From Trueperella sp. (GTDB lineage Bacteria; Actinomycetota; Actinomycetes; Actinomycetales; Actinomycetaceae), in NCBI GenBank assembly GCA_022783305.1, contig JALEWQ010000018.1, forward strand, positions 1 through 41,799: 41,799 nucleotides of DNA, written 5' to 3'. This document shows, one piece after another, positions 1-8,854 of the stretch (positions within the stretch are counted from its first letter, which is position 1; every line of letters starts with the position of its first letter). The notes under the pieces were generated by a model. The model was not told where the DNA came from. It did not search any database and saw only the letters and a program-made list of their open reading frames with translations. The position numbers were made by a program, and so were the translations under genes.

Positions 1-2
1 GG

Positions 3-75
3 TGCCCCGAACAGGATTCGAACCTGCGGCCTTCTGCTCCGGAGGCAGACGCTCTATCCCCTGAGCTATCGGGGC
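3..75 (-). tRNA. tRNA-Arg (anticodon CCG)
   Basis: Read on the minus strand, the segment folds as a cloverleaf. The 7-bp acceptor stem pairs GCCCCGA with TCGGGGC, a TTCGAAT T-loop is present, and the 5-bp anticodon stem TCTGC/GCAGA holds the loop CTCCGGA. The central CCG is the anticodon and reads the Arg codon CGG. The discriminator base is A. The next two bases read CC at the window edge, so an encoded CCA is possible but its last base lies outside. The gene diverges from argS, the synthetase that charges it. Confidence 0.95.
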
Positions 76-88
76 CCGGCGATTCGTC

Positions 89-94
89 AGTCTA
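89..94 (-). promoter_or_regulatory. Possible -10 box of the tRNA-Arg gene
   Basis: On the minus strand the hexamer TAGACT fits the TANNNT pattern of actinobacterial -10 boxes and lies 13 bases upstream of the mature tRNA 5' end. No convincing -35 element was found at the right distance, so this is tentative. Confidence 0.3.
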
Positions 95-137
95 ACACCG
101 CCAAGCGCGCAGAATCGAATCGTGCGGTGATACCAAA

Positions 138-166
138 TTGGGCGCCCCGCCGGGCGCCGGTATGCT
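138..166 (+). promoter_or_regulatory. argS promoter giving a leaderless transcript
   Basis: A -35-like TTGGGC (138-143) and a -10 TATGCT (161-166) are separated by 17 bases. Only six bases separate the -10 from the argS ATG at 173, so the predicted transcription start falls on the first base of the start codon. There is no purine-rich ribosome-binding site before this ATG, which agrees with leaderless initiation. Confidence 0.6.
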
Positions 167-172
167 TGGTGC

Positions 173-1852
173 ATGACTCCTGAAGAACTTGCTGCCCTTA
201 TCCGCGCCTCCCTCGAACAGGCGATTACTGCCGGCGAAGTCAACCTGGATCCGGCCGAGCTACCGGAGGTGAAGGTGGAGCGTCCGCGTAGCCGCGAACA
301 CGGCGATTGGGCCACTAATGTCGCTTTGCAGCTGGCCAAGAAGGCGGGCACGAACCCGCGTGCGCTCGCGGAGCTCCTCAAGGCCAGGATAGTGGGCGCG
401 CAGGCGATCGCGGGCGTGGACATCGCGGGCCCGGGTTTTATGAACATCACGCTCAACGCGGCGGCCGCGGGTGAGCTTGCTCGCACGATCGTGGAGGCGG
501 GGGATTCCTACGGGACAGGGAAGGCGCTAGCAGGGTCGACCGTCAATCTCGAATACGTCTCCGCCAACCCCACCGGCCCGATCCACGTGGGCGGCGCGCG
601 CTGGGCGGCCGTGGGTGATTCGCTCTCGCGCATCCTGAAGGCGAACGGCGCCGATGTGGTGCGCGAATACTATTTCAACGATCACGGCGCCCAGATCGAC
701 CGCTTCTCGGCGTCATTGCTCGCCCGCGCCCGCGGCGAAGAGGCGCCGCAGGACGGGTACGGGGGCCAGTACATCGCCGACATCGCCCAACAGGTCATCG
801 CCGGCGAGCTCGCGGCGGGTCGCCCGGATCCGACGGGCCTTCCCGACGCCGAGGCGCGTGAAATCTTCCGCGAACGCGGCGTCAACCTCATGTTTGCCGC
901 GATCAAGGCAGAGATGGCTGACTTCCGTGTGGAATTCGACGTGTACTTCCACGAGGATTCCCTGCACGAGTCTGGTGCGGTGGACGCGGCCATCGCGCGC
1001 CTGCGCGAGCAGGGCGTGATCTTCGAGGCAGACGGCGCCACCTGGATCCGCACCACGGACTTCGGGGACGACAAGGATCGCGTGATTATTAAGTCCGACG
1101 GCGATGCGGCCTACTTCGCGGGTGACATCGCCTACTACCTCGACAAGCGCAAGCGCGGGGCGGACCACGTGGTCATCATGCTGGGCGCCGACCACCACGG
1201 CTACATCGGGCGCATGTACGCGATGGCCCGCGCCTTCGGTGACACCGCCGGGCAGGGAGAGAACCTTGAGATCCTCATCGGCCAGCTGGTCAGCCTGGTG
1301 CGGGATGGGCAGCCGGTGAAGATGTCTAAGCGCGCCGGCACGATCGTGGTGCTCAGCGACCTGGTGGAGGCCGCCGGCGTCGACGCTGCACGCTACTCCC
1401 TGGTGCGCGCCGCGATGGATTCCCCGCTCGAGATCGACCTGGGCCTGATCACCTCCAACACGAACGAGAACCCCGTTTACTACGTCCAGTACGCGCACGC
1501 GCGCACCTGCAACGTTGACCGCAACGCGGCCGAGCACGGCGTGCGACGCGACGCATTCGACCCGGCTCTCCTGGACGGGCAGGCCGACGAGGAGCTGCTG
1601 GCCACCCTCGCCCAGTACCCGGTGATCGTGGCGCAGGCGGCCGAGCTGCGCGAGCCGCACCGTGTGGCCCGCTACCTGGAGGAGCTCGCGGGCAAGTACC
1701 ATTCGTGGTACGGCGCCTCGCGCGTCACCCCGCGCGGGGACGATCCGGTCAGCCCCGTCCACGAGGCTCGCCTGTGGCTCAACGACGCCGCCGGCCAGGT
1801 GCTCCGCAACGGCTTGGGCCTGCTCGGCGTGAGCGCTCCGGAGAGGATGTAA
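173..1852 (+). CDS. argS: Arginyl-tRNA synthetase
   Basis: Class I aminoacyl-tRNA synthetase that attaches arginine to tRNA-Arg in the cytoplasm, 559 residues, the usual length for the family. An N-terminal Arg-tRNA-synthetase domain covers about residues 1-90. The HIGH-type signature appears as HVGG at 138-141 inside [12 protein letters not shown], and the KMSKR loop is at 383-387. The C-terminal part is the helical anticodon-binding domain and ends in the typical [13 protein letters not shown]. The ATG at 173 is chosen because the frame and the N-terminal similarity start here and a promoter lies six bases upstream. lysA follows after two bases, so the two are probably co-transcribed. It sits divergently beside a tRNA-Arg gene. 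Confidence 0.97.
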   Translation: MTPEELAALIRASLEQAITAGEVNLDPAELPEVKVERPRSREHGDWATNVALQLAKKAGTNPRALAELLKARIVGAQAIAGVDIAGPGFMNITLNAAAAGELARTIVEAGDSYGTGKALAGSTVNLEYVSANPTGPIHVGGARWAAVGDSLSRILKANGADVVREYYFNDHGAQIDRFSASLLARARGEEAPQDGYGGQYIADIAQQVIAGELAAGRPDPTGLPDAEAREIFRERGVNLMFAAIKAEMADFRVEFDVYFHEDSLHESGAVDAAIARLREQGVIFEADGATWIRTTDFGDDKDRVIIKSDGDAAYFAGDIAYYLDKRKRGADHVVIMLGADHHGYIGRMYAMARAFGDTAGQGENLEILIGQLVSLVRDGQPVKMSKRAGTIVVLSDLVEAAGVDAARYSLVRAAMDSPLEIDLGLITSNTNENPVYYVQYAHARTCNVDRNAAEHGVRRDAFDPALLDGQADEELLATLAQYPVIVAQAAELREPHRVARYLEELAGKYHSWYGASRVTPRGDDPVSPVHEARLWLNDAAGQVLRNGLGLLGVSAPERM

Positions 1853-1854
1853 CC

Positions 1855-3210
1855 GTGGCAACCCGCGCACCAGAGCCGACCGGTCGCCCGGATGGGGTGT
1901 GGTCCGTCAACACCGCACGCACCGACTCCGGCGAGCTGGCCGTGGCTGGCGTGCCCGTCACGCGGATCGCCCAAGAGTTCGGTACCCCCACCTACATTTT
2001 GGATGAGGACGACATGCGCGGGCGGGCGCGAGCCTGGAAGACGGCGATGGAGGCTGCCTTCGCTCCGCTTGCCGGCGCCGACGTCTACTACGCCGGCAAA
2101 GCCTTCCTCTCCAAGGCGGTCGCCCGCTGGATGACGGAGGAGGGGCTTAACATCGACTCGGCCTCCGAGGGTGAGATGCGCACGGCGCTCGCGGCCGGGG
2201 TGCCGGGAGACCGGATCGGCCTGCACGGGAACAACAAGTCGGACGCGGAGATAGCGCTCGCACTCGAGTGCGGGGCAGCCCACGTGGTTGTCGATTCCCT
2301 GCCCGAGATCGAGCAGGTGGCTCGAATTGCGCGGGCGGCCGGCGTTCTCGCGCCGGTGTACGTGCGCCTGACCACGGGCATCCACGCCGGCGGCCACGAT
2401 TTCATCCAGACCGCGCACGAGGATCAGAAGTTTGGGCTGTCGGTCACGACGGGCGCCGCACAGGAGGCCATCGCCCGCATCGCCGCCACCGACGGCCTGG
2501 AGCTGCTCGGCTTACACTCCCACATCGGTTCCCAGATCCTTTCCACTGACGGCTTCGCCCAGGCCGCGAAGGCCGTGCTTGACGTGCGGGCGTGGGCGAA
2601 CTCGGAGGGCATCGACATTCCCGAGGTGGACCTCGGCGGGGGATACGGCGTGCGCTACACCGCCGCCGACGCCGCACCGCCCGCCCCCGAAGCCTTCGCC
2701 CGGGTGCTGGCTGAAGCCGTGAGCGCCCACGTCGCCGAAACCGGGTTGCGCCCGCCGCGCGTGTCGATCGAGCCCGGCCGTTCGATCGTGGCCCCCGCGA
2801 TGATGACGCTCTACACGGTCGGCACGATCAAGGACGTGGCCACCGATTCCGGCCCGCGCCGTTACGTCTCCGTGGACGGCGGCATGTCCGATAACCTGCG
2901 CCCCGCACTCTACGGAGCGCAGTACACGGCAACCGTGGCGGGCAGGCTGGCCGAGGGCGAGGAGGCGCGTTGCCGCGTCGTCGGCAAGCACTGCGAGTCG
3001 GGGGACATCGTGGTGCACGACGTCGCCCTGGCCCCGCTTTATGCCGGGGACCTGCTGGCCGTTCCCGTGACCGGGGCCTACGGGCGTTCGATGGGATCGA
3101 ACTACAACATGCTGGCGCGCCCCGGCGTCGTCTCAGTACGAGACGGGCACTGCAGGCTCATTCTTCGCCGTGAGACAATCGAGGATCAGCTTGCCCTCGA
3201 CGTGGGCTAG
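1855..3210 (+). CDS. lysA: Diaminopimelate decarboxylase
   Basis: PLP-dependent fold-type III decarboxylase that converts meso-diaminopimelate to L-lysine, the last step of lysine synthesis; 451 residues. The PLP-binding lysine is K82 in YYAGKAF. The catalytic cysteine is C380 in GKHCESGD, contributed across the dimer interface in this family. EPGRS, a phosphate/substrate-binding motif, lies near residue 306. The open frame extends further upstream into argS, but GTG 1855 is the likely start because GGAGAGG lies just before it and homologues begin about here. argS-lysA-hom order is common in Actinomycetota, linking lysine to the threonine branch that follows. Confidence 0.96.
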   Translation: MATRAPEPTGRPDGVWSVNTARTDSGELAVAGVPVTRIAQEFGTPTYILDEDDMRGRARAWKTAMEAAFAPLAGADVYYAGKAFLSKAVARWMTEEGLNIDSASEGEMRTALAAGVPGDRIGLHGNNKSDAEIALALECGAAHVVVDSLPEIEQVARIARAAGVLAPVYVRLTTGIHAGGHDFIQTAHEDQKFGLSVTTGAAQEAIARIAATDGLELLGLHSHIGSQILSTDGFAQAAKAVLDVRAWANSEGIDIPEVDLGGGYGVRYTAADAAPPAPEAFARVLAEAVSAHVAETGLRPPRVSIEPGRSIVAPAMMTLYTVGTIKDVATDSGPRRYVSVDGGMSDNLRPALYGAQYTATVAGRLAEGEEARCRVVGKHCESGDIVVHDVALAPLYAGDLLAVPVTGAYGRSMGSNYNMLARPGVVSVRDGHCRLILRRETIEDQLALDVG

Positions 3211-3224
3211 TGCGAAAGGACGAG

Positions 3225-4502
3225 ATGAGTATCAAGATTGCGCTCCTGGGTTGCGGAACCGTCGGAACCCAGGTGGCACGCCTGCTCCAGGAAAACAACG
3301 CGCTGCTTTCGGCGCGTGCGGGGGCCGACCTCGAACTGATCGGAATCGCGGTGTCCAACCTTGGCGCCCAGCGAGACCCGGCGATCGACCGTGGCCTGCT
3401 CACCACCGATTCGATTGGCCTCATCGAGCGGGCCGACGTCGTCATCGAACTCATTGGCGGCATCGAGCCCCCGCGCACGCTCATCCGCCACGCCCTTGAG
3501 TCGGGCGCGTCGGTGGTCACGGGCAACAAGGCGCTACTGGCTGAGCACGGCCCCGAGTTGTATGACCTGGCGAAGGACAAGCGGGTCGACCTCTACTACG
3601 AGGCGGCCGTGGCTGGTGCCGTGCCGGTGGTCTACGCGGTGCGTGAGTCGCTCGCCGGAGATACGGTCAAGGCGATCAAAGCCATCCTCAACGGCACCAC
3701 GAACTACATCCTCGACGAAATGACCACCAAGGGCCTCTCGTTCGACGAGGTCCTCGCCACCGCCCAGGACCTTGGGTACGCCGAGGCCGACCCGAGCGCC
3801 GACGTCGACGGCTTCGACGCCGCCGCGAAGATCGCGATCCTCGCCTCCCTCGCCTTCCACAAGCGGGTCTCGCTCGCCGACGTCCACGTGGAGGGCATCC
3901 GCTCGATCACGGCCGAGGACATCGCCGCGGCGAGCAAGAACGGCTACGTTATCAAGCTGGTGGCCACCGCCGCGCAGGCGGGTGGCAAAATAGAGACGCG
4001 CGTGGCGCCCTCGCTCGTGCCGCTGTCCCACCCGCTGGCCTCCATCGGCGGCTCCTTCAACGCGGTGGTGATCGAGGCCGAGGCGGCGGGCCGGCTCATG
4101 TTCTACGGTAGGGGAGCGGGCGGCGCCCCGACGGCGTCGGCGGTGCTCTCCGACGTCGTCGCCGCCGCGGCGAAGAAGGTGCTCGGCGGGCGTGCCCCGC
4201 AGGAGATCGTGCTTGGCCACTCCGAGTTCATGGACGTGGACGAATCCGTCTCACGGTATTTCGTGCGGCTACGGGTGGCCGATATCGTGGGCGTCTTGGC
4301 CGAGGTGACGGAGGCGTTTGCGACGGCGGGAGTGTCGATCCGCGCGGTCAACCAAGAGGAAGACGAGGAGCCGGGGGTGGCGGCGCTCGCGATCACCACC
4401 CATTCGGCCACGGCTGCTCACATGGCGGCTACCATCGAGGCTGTAGGAAAGATCGACGACGTGCACGAGGTGGTGCGCGTGTTTCGGGTGGAGGACGAAT
4501 AA
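3225..4502 (+). CDS. hom: Homoserine dehydrogenase
   Basis: NAD(P)H-dependent reduction of aspartate semialdehyde to homoserine, the branch point to threonine and methionine; 425 residues. The N-terminal Rossmann motif GCGTVG is at 9-14. The central catalytic domain has GTTNYIL and the D198/K202 pair in [18 protein letters not shown]-terminal ACT domain (about 343-425), the usual site of threonine feedback inhibition, is present. The start is ATG 3225, preceded by GAAAGGA; an in-frame GTG at 3210 overlaps the lysA stop but lacks a good site. Its stop overlaps the thrC start by one base (TAATG), which implies translational coupling. Confidence 0.97.
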   Translation: MSIKIALLGCGTVGTQVARLLQENNALLSARAGADLELIGIAVSNLGAQRDPAIDRGLLTTDSIGLIERADVVIELIGGIEPPRTLIRHALESGASVVTGNKALLAEHGPELYDLAKDKRVDLYYEAAVAGAVPVVYAVRESLAGDTVKAIKAILNGTTNYILDEMTTKGLSFDEVLATAQDLGYAEADPSADVDGFDAAAKIAILASLAFHKRVSLADVHVEGIRSITAEDIAAASKNGYVIKLVATAAQAGGKIETRVAPSLVPLSHPLASIGGSFNAVVIEAEAAGRLMFYGRGAGGAPTASAVLSDVVAAAAKKVLGGRAPQEIVLGHSEFMDVDESVSRYFVRLRVADIVGVLAEVTEAFATAGVSIRAVNQEEDEEPGVAALAITTHSATAAHMAATIEAVGKIDDVHEVVRVFRVEDE

Positions 4503-5605
4503 TGGCTCATCAGTGGCAAGGCCTCATTGGCGAATACCGTGAGCGGCTACCCTTTGCGGAGTCGGATCCGGTGGTCACGCTCAAGGAGGGCGGCACGCCG
4601 CTCGTCTACGCGAGGGCGCTGTCGGAGAGGCTGGACGCCGAGGTATACGTCAAGGTTGAGGGCGCCAACCCTACCGGATCGTTTAAGGACCGCGGCATGA
4701 CCACCGCGATCTCGCAGGTGTTGCAGACGGGCGTGGAAGTGGTGGCCTGTGCCTCCACCGGCAACACCTCGGCCTCCGCCGCCGCCTACGCGGTGGCGGC
4801 CGGCTTGCAGTGCGCCGTCATCCTGCCGGCGGGCAAGATCGCCGCGGGAAAGCTCGCCCAGGCGATCGTCCATGGCGCCCGCCTCGTGGCGGTGGACGGC
4901 AACTTCGACGACTGCCTGACCATTGTCCGCGAGCTGACGGACGCCCACCCGGTGGCGCTCGTCAACTCGGTTAACCCTTACCGCCTTCAGGGGCAGAAGA
5001 CAGCTGCCTTCGAGATCGTGGATGAGCTCGGCGACGCCCCAGACATCCACGTGCTGCCCGTGGGCAACGCCGGCAACATCACGGCCTACTGGATGGGCTA
5101 CAACGAATACGCGGGCCGCACCACCCTTGCCTCGCTCGACGATTCCGCCCTCCACATGGAGGCGGTGGCCACGAAGGTGCCGCAGATGTGGGGAGTGCAG
5201 GCGTGGGGGGCTGCGCCGCTGGTGCTCGGGCACGTGGTTGACCAGCCCGAGACGATCGCCACCGCCATCCGGATCGGCAATCCGGCGTCGTGGAAGTACG
5301 CCGAGGCCGCCCGCGACGACTCGCGTGGCTGGATCGACCGCGTGCATGACGAACAGATTCTGGCGGCGCAGAAGATCCTCGCCGCCGAGGTGGGCGTGTT
5401 CGTGGAGCCGGCCTCGGCGGCGTCGGTGGCCGGGCTCCTTCAGGCCGGTGAGCAGGGCAAGGTGCCTCACGGTGCGAAGATCGTGTGCACGGTGACGGGC
5501 AACGGCCTGAAGGACACCGCCACGGCGCTGGGCGATATGGAACTCGACTTGACGCCGATTGAGCCGACCACGCAGGCCGCCGCCCGGGTCCTGGGGCTGT
5601 CATGA
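4502..5605 (+). CDS. thrC: Threonine synthase
   Basis: PLP-dependent fold-type II enzyme that converts O-phosphohomoserine to L-threonine; 367 residues, the short actinobacterial form. The PLP lysine is K62 in [10 protein letters not shown]. The serine/glycine-rich phosphate loop and the segment [16 protein letters not shown] at about residues 82-97 are typical. The start ATG overlaps the hom stop by one base, and the stop overlaps the thrB start by four bases (ATGA), so hom-thrC-thrB is one translationally coupled unit. Confidence 0.97.
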   Translation: MAHQWQGLIGEYRERLPFAESDPVVTLKEGGTPLVYARALSERLDAEVYVKVEGANPTGSFKDRGMTTAISQVLQTGVEVVACASTGNTSASAAAYAVAAGLQCAVILPAGKIAAGKLAQAIVHGARLVAVDGNFDDCLTIVRELTDAHPVALVNSVNPYRLQGQKTAAFEIVDELGDAPDIHVLPVGNAGNITAYWMGYNEYAGRTTLASLDDSALHMEAVATKVPQMWGVQAWGAAPLVLGHVVDQPETIATAIRIGNPASWKYAEAARDDSRGWIDRVHDEQILAAQKILAAEVGVFVEPASAASVAGLLQAGEQGKVPHGAKIVCTVTGNGLKDTATALGDMELDLTPIEPTTQAAARVLGLS

Positions 5606-6495
5606 GGATTGTCAAGGATACGGCGCGGGTGCGGGTGCCGGCGTCCTCGGGAAACCTCGGTCCGGGCTTTGACTCGATGGGCATGGCTCACGACGTGTGG
5701 GACGAGGTCTCGGCCACGCTGACGACGGGCCCGTCGAAGGTGCTCGTGGTGGGCGAGGGGCACGATACGCTCCCGAAGGACGACTCCCACCTCATCATCC
5801 GTGTCATGCGCGAGACCTTTGAGTGGGTGGGTGCGCCCGCGGCGGGCATCGAGCTCGTGTGCCGAAACTCTATCCCGCATGGCAAGGGGATGGGTTCCTC
5901 GGCCGCGGCGATCGTGGCGGGCGTCATGCTTGTGCGGGAGATGTTGGGAACGCCGGCGGACTTCACGCTCGAGCGCGTCCTCGACATCGCGGCCACGTAC
6001 GAGGGTCACCCGGACAACGCCGCGCCTGCGATCTATGGCGGTGCCACCCTGTCCTGGGCCGAGGGTGAGCACTACCGCACGACCCGGCTTGAGGTTTCTC
6101 CCCAGGTCAAGACCACGCTGTTGGTGCCGCACGAGGTGTTGCCGACGACGACGGCGCGCGCCGTCCTGCCGCCCACCGTCCCGCATGCCGACGCCGCCTT
6201 CAACGCCGGGCGCGCCGCGTTACTGACCCACGCGCTCGCCAGCGAGCCGGCTCTGCTGTTTGCCGCCACGGAGGACCGGATCCACCAGGGCTACCGCGCC
6301 GACTCGATGCCCCACACGGCCGCGATGCTTTCCGCGCTACGCGAGGCGGGCTGGCCCGCCGTCATTAGCGGAGCCGGCCCCACCATTCTGGTGTTTGCGC
6401 AGGTGGCGCCAGCGATGGCGAGCATTCTCGCACAGCGGGGATTCCGCACGGTGGATTCGAAGCAGGTTGCCGGTGCTCACATTTTGGGGCGCTAG
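5602..6495 (+). CDS. thrB: Homoserine kinase
   Basis: GHMP-family kinase that phosphorylates homoserine at the expense of ATP, giving the substrate of ThrC; 297 residues. The N-terminal substrate motif [15 protein letters not shown] starts at residue 13. The GHMP ATP-binding motif [13 protein letters not shown] starts at residue 91, and the C-terminal [10 protein letters not shown] motif is near residue 255. The start codon lies inside the thrC stop (ATGA), so coupling is expected. It is the last gene of the threonine cluster; rho follows after 177 bases with its own promoter-like sequence. Confidence 0.97.
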   Translation: MRIVKDTARVRVPASSGNLGPGFDSMGMAHDVWDEVSATLTTGPSKVLVVGEGHDTLPKDDSHLIIRVMRETFEWVGAPAAGIELVCRNSIPHGKGMGSSAAAIVAGVMLVREMLGTPADFTLERVLDIAATYEGHPDNAAPAIYGGATLSWAEGEHYRTTRLEVSPQVKTTLLVPHEVLPTTTARAVLPPTVPHADAAFNAGRAALLTHALASEPALLFAATEDRIHQGYRADSMPHTAAMLSALREAGWPAVISGAGPTILVFAQVAPAMASILAQRGFRTVDSKQVAGAHILGR

Positions 6496-6497
6496 AT

Positions 6498-6526
6498 TTC
6501 CCAAAGTGGTTCGGCGCGTGTAAACT
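6498..6526 (+). promoter_or_regulatory. Probable rho promoter
   Basis: TTCCCA (6498-6503), a weak -35 match, is followed after 17 bases by TAAACT (6521-6526), a good TANNNT -10 preceded by TG. Transcription would start near 6533, giving a rho leader of about 140 bases. Confidence 0.45.
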
Positions 6527-6530
6527 GTCA

Positions 6531-6561
6531 GCTGACGTGATTGGCTGTTAGCCGCGTCAGC
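6531..6561 (+). promoter_or_regulatory. Nested hairpin at the 5' end of the rho leader
   Basis: GCTGACG (6531-6537) pairs perfectly with CGTCAGC (6555-6561), and inside it GGCT/AGCC (6543-6553) forms a second stem. No T-tract follows, so it is not a classical Rho-independent terminator for thrB. It lies at the predicted 5' end of the rho mRNA and could stabilise it or act in autogenous control; which of these applies is not decided by sequence. Confidence 0.5.
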
Positions 6562-6672
6562 GAGGCCCCCGAGGCCCGCACCGCACGCACATGATTCGAG
6601 CGCTTTGCGCCGTCGTGCGGAACATTAACCCAGTGATCTCCGGCTTTGTCCCGGATCCGAGGAAGGAACCTC

Positions 6673-8421
6673 GTGAGCGAAAACCCAACGCCACCCACAG
6701 GCCCGATATCGACGATGCGCCTTGCCGACCTGAAAGAGTTGGCGGCCTTCATGGGCCTACAGTTGCCGCCCAAGTCCCGCCGCAACGACTACATCACCGC
6801 CATCCGCGAGGCGCGCACCGCCGCTCGCGCGCAGGCGAAGAGCGCCCCGGCCTCCGCGAAGACGGCCACCGCCACGGGCAGTGCTGACACGCCGGCTGCC
6901 GAGGCAGCCACCCGTACGCCGGCGCGCCGCGCTAAGACGGCGAAGAACACCCCCGAGAAGGACGCTACCGTCAACCAGCACGGCGATCCGAGCGCACGCC
7001 TCGACCTTCCGCCGGTCAAGGGCCGCCCGGCCAAAGAATTGAGCCAAGACGAGAAGAAGGCGGCGCTTGAGGCGCTGGGCGAGGCAGCCGAGCGTCGTGC
7101 CGAGGAGCACGCCGATGATGACTCGCGCAACCGTCGCGGCCGCCGTCAGCGTAACCGCAACCGCGGCGAGCGCAACCGCAACCGCGGCGAGCACGAGCAG
7201 GATCGTAACGAGCGTAGCGAGCGCCATGACCGCAACGACCGCGATCGCAACGACCGCGAGGAGGACTTCGAGTCGGGTGAGGTGTTCATCCCGGTCGCCG
7301 GCATCCTCGACGTCGACGGGAACAACAACTACCTGCGCACCGGCGGCTACCTGCCCGGCAAGAATGACGCCTACGTCTCCTCTCAGATGATCCGCCGCTA
7401 CGGCCTGCGCCGGGGCGACGCGATTCAGGGCGCGGTGCGCGACGCGTCGGCGGCGGGCAACCGCCGCGGCCGCCAGCACAAGTTCAACCCCCTTGTGGAG
7501 GTCACGGCCATCAACGGCATGGACCCCGAGGAGGCGCGCGAGCGGCCCGAGTTCAACAAGCTCACCCCGCTCTACCCGAACGAGATGCTGCGCATGGAAA
7601 CCACGCAGAAGGCGCTGACCACCCGCGTCATCGACCTCGTGGCCCCGATCGGCAAGGGCCAGCGCGGCCTTATCGTCTCCCCGCCCAAGGCGGGCAAGAC
7701 GGTGGTCATGCAGCAGATCGCGATGGCGATCGCGAACAACAACCCGGACGTCCACCTCATGGTGGTGCTCGTGGATGAGCGCCCCGAGGAAGTGACGGAC
7801 ATGCAGCGCCTGGTCAAGGGCGAGGTTATCGCCTCCACCTTCGATCGTCCGGCCTCCGACCACACGATCGTGGCCGAGCTGGCGGTTGAGCGGGCCAAGC
7901 GCCTGGTCGAGCTCGGCCAGGACGTCGTCATTCTCCTTGACTCGCTCACCCGCCTCGGGCGTGCCTACAACCTGGCCGCCCCCGCCTCGGGTCGCATCCT
8001 CTCCGGCGGCGTGGACGCCGGCGCGCTCTACCCGCCCAAGAAGTTCTTCGGCGCGGCGCGCAACATCGAAAACGGCGGCTCGCTGACCATCATCGCCTCC
8101 GCGCTGGTGGAGACGGGCTCGAAGATGGACGAGGTCATCTTCGAGGAGTTCAAGGGCACGGGCAACATGGAGCTGCGCCTCTCGCGCCAGCTCGCCGACC
8201 GGCGCATCTTCCCCGCGGTGGACCTCAATGCCTCCGGCACGCGCCGCGAGGAGCTGCTGTTCAGCCCGGAGGAGCTCAAGATCGTGTGGCACCTGCGCCG
8301 CGCGCTGGGCACGCTCGACCTGCAGGAGGCCTCGGACTACGTGCTGGGCCGCATGCGCAAGACGGAGTCGAACGGAGAGTTCCTCATGTCGATCGTGCGC
8401 GGCATGCAAAACGCGGAGTAG
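6673..8421 (+). CDS. rho: Transcription termination factor Rho
   Basis: Hexameric RNA-dependent ATPase that ends transcription; 582 residues against about 420 in E. coli. The extra length is an N-terminal insertion: a Rho-N-like helix segment (about 14-45), an Ala/Lys-rich stretch, then an Arg/Asn/Asp/Glu-rich tract (about 150-197) with a tandem repeat. Such extensions are typical of Actinomycetota. The cold-shock-like RNA-binding domain begins at GEVFIPVAGILDV; the Walker A motif PPKAGKT is at 337-343, followed by LMVVLVDERPEEV and the Q/R-loop region ending in GTGNMELRLSR. L478 (TIIASALVETG) matches the E. coli leucine that, from memory, is Met in M. tuberculosis and linked to bicyclomycin resistance. 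GTG 6673 follows GAGGAAGGAAC. Confidence 0.97.
   Translation: MSENPTPPTGPISTMRLADLKELAAFMGLQLPPKSRRNDYITAIREARTAARAQAKSAPASAKTATATGSADTPAAEAATRTPARRAKTAKNTPEKDATVNQHGDPSARLDLPPVKGRPAKELSQDEKKAALEALGEAAERRAEEHADDDSRNRRGRRQRNRNRGERNRNRGEHEQDRNERSERHDRNDRDRNDREEDFESGEVFIPVAGILDVDGNNNYLRTGGYLPGKNDAYVSSQMIRRYGLRRGDAIQGAVRDASAAGNRRGRQHKFNPLVEVTAINGMDPEEARERPEFNKLTPLYPNEMLRMETTQKALTTRVIDLVAPIGKGQRGLIVSPPKAGKTVVMQQIAMAIANNNPDVHLMVVLVDERPEEVTDMQRLVKGEVIASTFDRPASDHTIVAELAVERAKRLVELGQDVVILLDSLTRLGRAYNLAAPASGRILSGGVDAGALYPPKKFFGAARNIENGGSLTIIASALVETGSKMDEVIFEEFKGTGNMELRLSRQLADRRIFPAVDLNASGTRREELLFSPEELKIVWHLRRALGTLDLQEASDYVLGRMRKTESNGEFLMSIVRGMQNAE
7150..7191 (+). repeat. 21-bp tandem repeat in the rho N-terminal extension
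   Basis: Two adjacent 21-base units, 7150-7170 and 7171-7191, differ by one base (cgTaac versus cgCaac) and encode RNRNRGE twice. They lie in the disordered basic tract that may bind RNA, and could change copy number by slippage. Confidence 0.75.
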
Positions 8422-8427
8422 GGGCAC

Positions 8428-8461
8428 GGCCGGCGGTGTGACCAACGGGGCACCGCCGGCC
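8428..8461 (+). terminator. Stem-loop after rho
   Basis: GGCCGGCGGTG (8428-8438) pairs perfectly over 11 bases with CACCGCCGGCC (8451-8461) around a 12-base loop. It starts seven bases after the rho stop. No T-tract follows, so it is either an actinobacterial terminator of the T-less kind or an mRNA 3'-end stabiliser. Confidence 0.6.
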
Positions 8462-8559
8462 ACTACCCGCACCCTAGCACTCTGTGGTTAAATTGACCGT
8501 CGGCTTCTGGTTCACCGGCTCGCCGGACCCAGGGCACCAAACGATCCAAGGAGAAAGAA

Positions 8560-8772
8560 ATGAAGCAGGGTATCCACCCCGACTACCACGACATTCACGT
8601 CACCTGCACCTGCGGCAACGAGTTCGAGACCCGTTCGACTATCCCGGGCGGCTCGCTACGCGTTGAGGTGTGCAGCGCATGCCACCCGTTCTACACGGGC
8701 AAGCAGAAGATCCTCGACACCGGCGGCCGCGTGGCCCGCTTCGAGGCTCGCTACGGCAAGCGCACCAAGTAA
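8560..8772 (+). CDS. rpmE: 50S ribosomal protein L31 (zinc-binding form)
   Basis: Ribosomal protein L31, 70 residues, on the large subunit near the bridge to the small subunit. Four cysteines, C16, C18, C38 and C41, form the zinc-binding set of the C+ paralogue, the form normally replaced by a cysteine-free copy under zinc starvation. [20 protein letters not shown] is the conserved C-terminal part. A strong ribosome-binding site, AAGGAGAAAG, precedes ATG 8560. A TAAATT hexamer at 8489-8494 could be a -10 box but has no clear -35. It has its own downstream terminator and so is probably transcribed separately from prfA. Confidence 0.97.
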   Translation: MKQGIHPDYHDIHVTCTCGNEFETRSTIPGGSLRVEVCSACHPFYTGKQKILDTGGRVARFEARYGKRTK

Positions 8773-8785
8773 CTGAGCTTTACAG

Positions 8786-8823
8786 CGCCGGTACAGTGTT
8801 ATCTGTACCGGCGTTGGCTTTTA
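8786..8823 (+). terminator. Rho-independent terminator after rpmE
   Basis: CGCCGGTACAG (8786-8796) pairs perfectly with CTGTACCGGCG (8803-8813) around the loop TGTTAT, and is followed by TTGGCTTTTA. This is a classical intrinsic terminator located 13 bases after the rpmE stop. Confidence 0.9.
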
Positions 8824-8854
8824 TCGGCTTCGAATGCGTTGAGAGTGAAGAATA

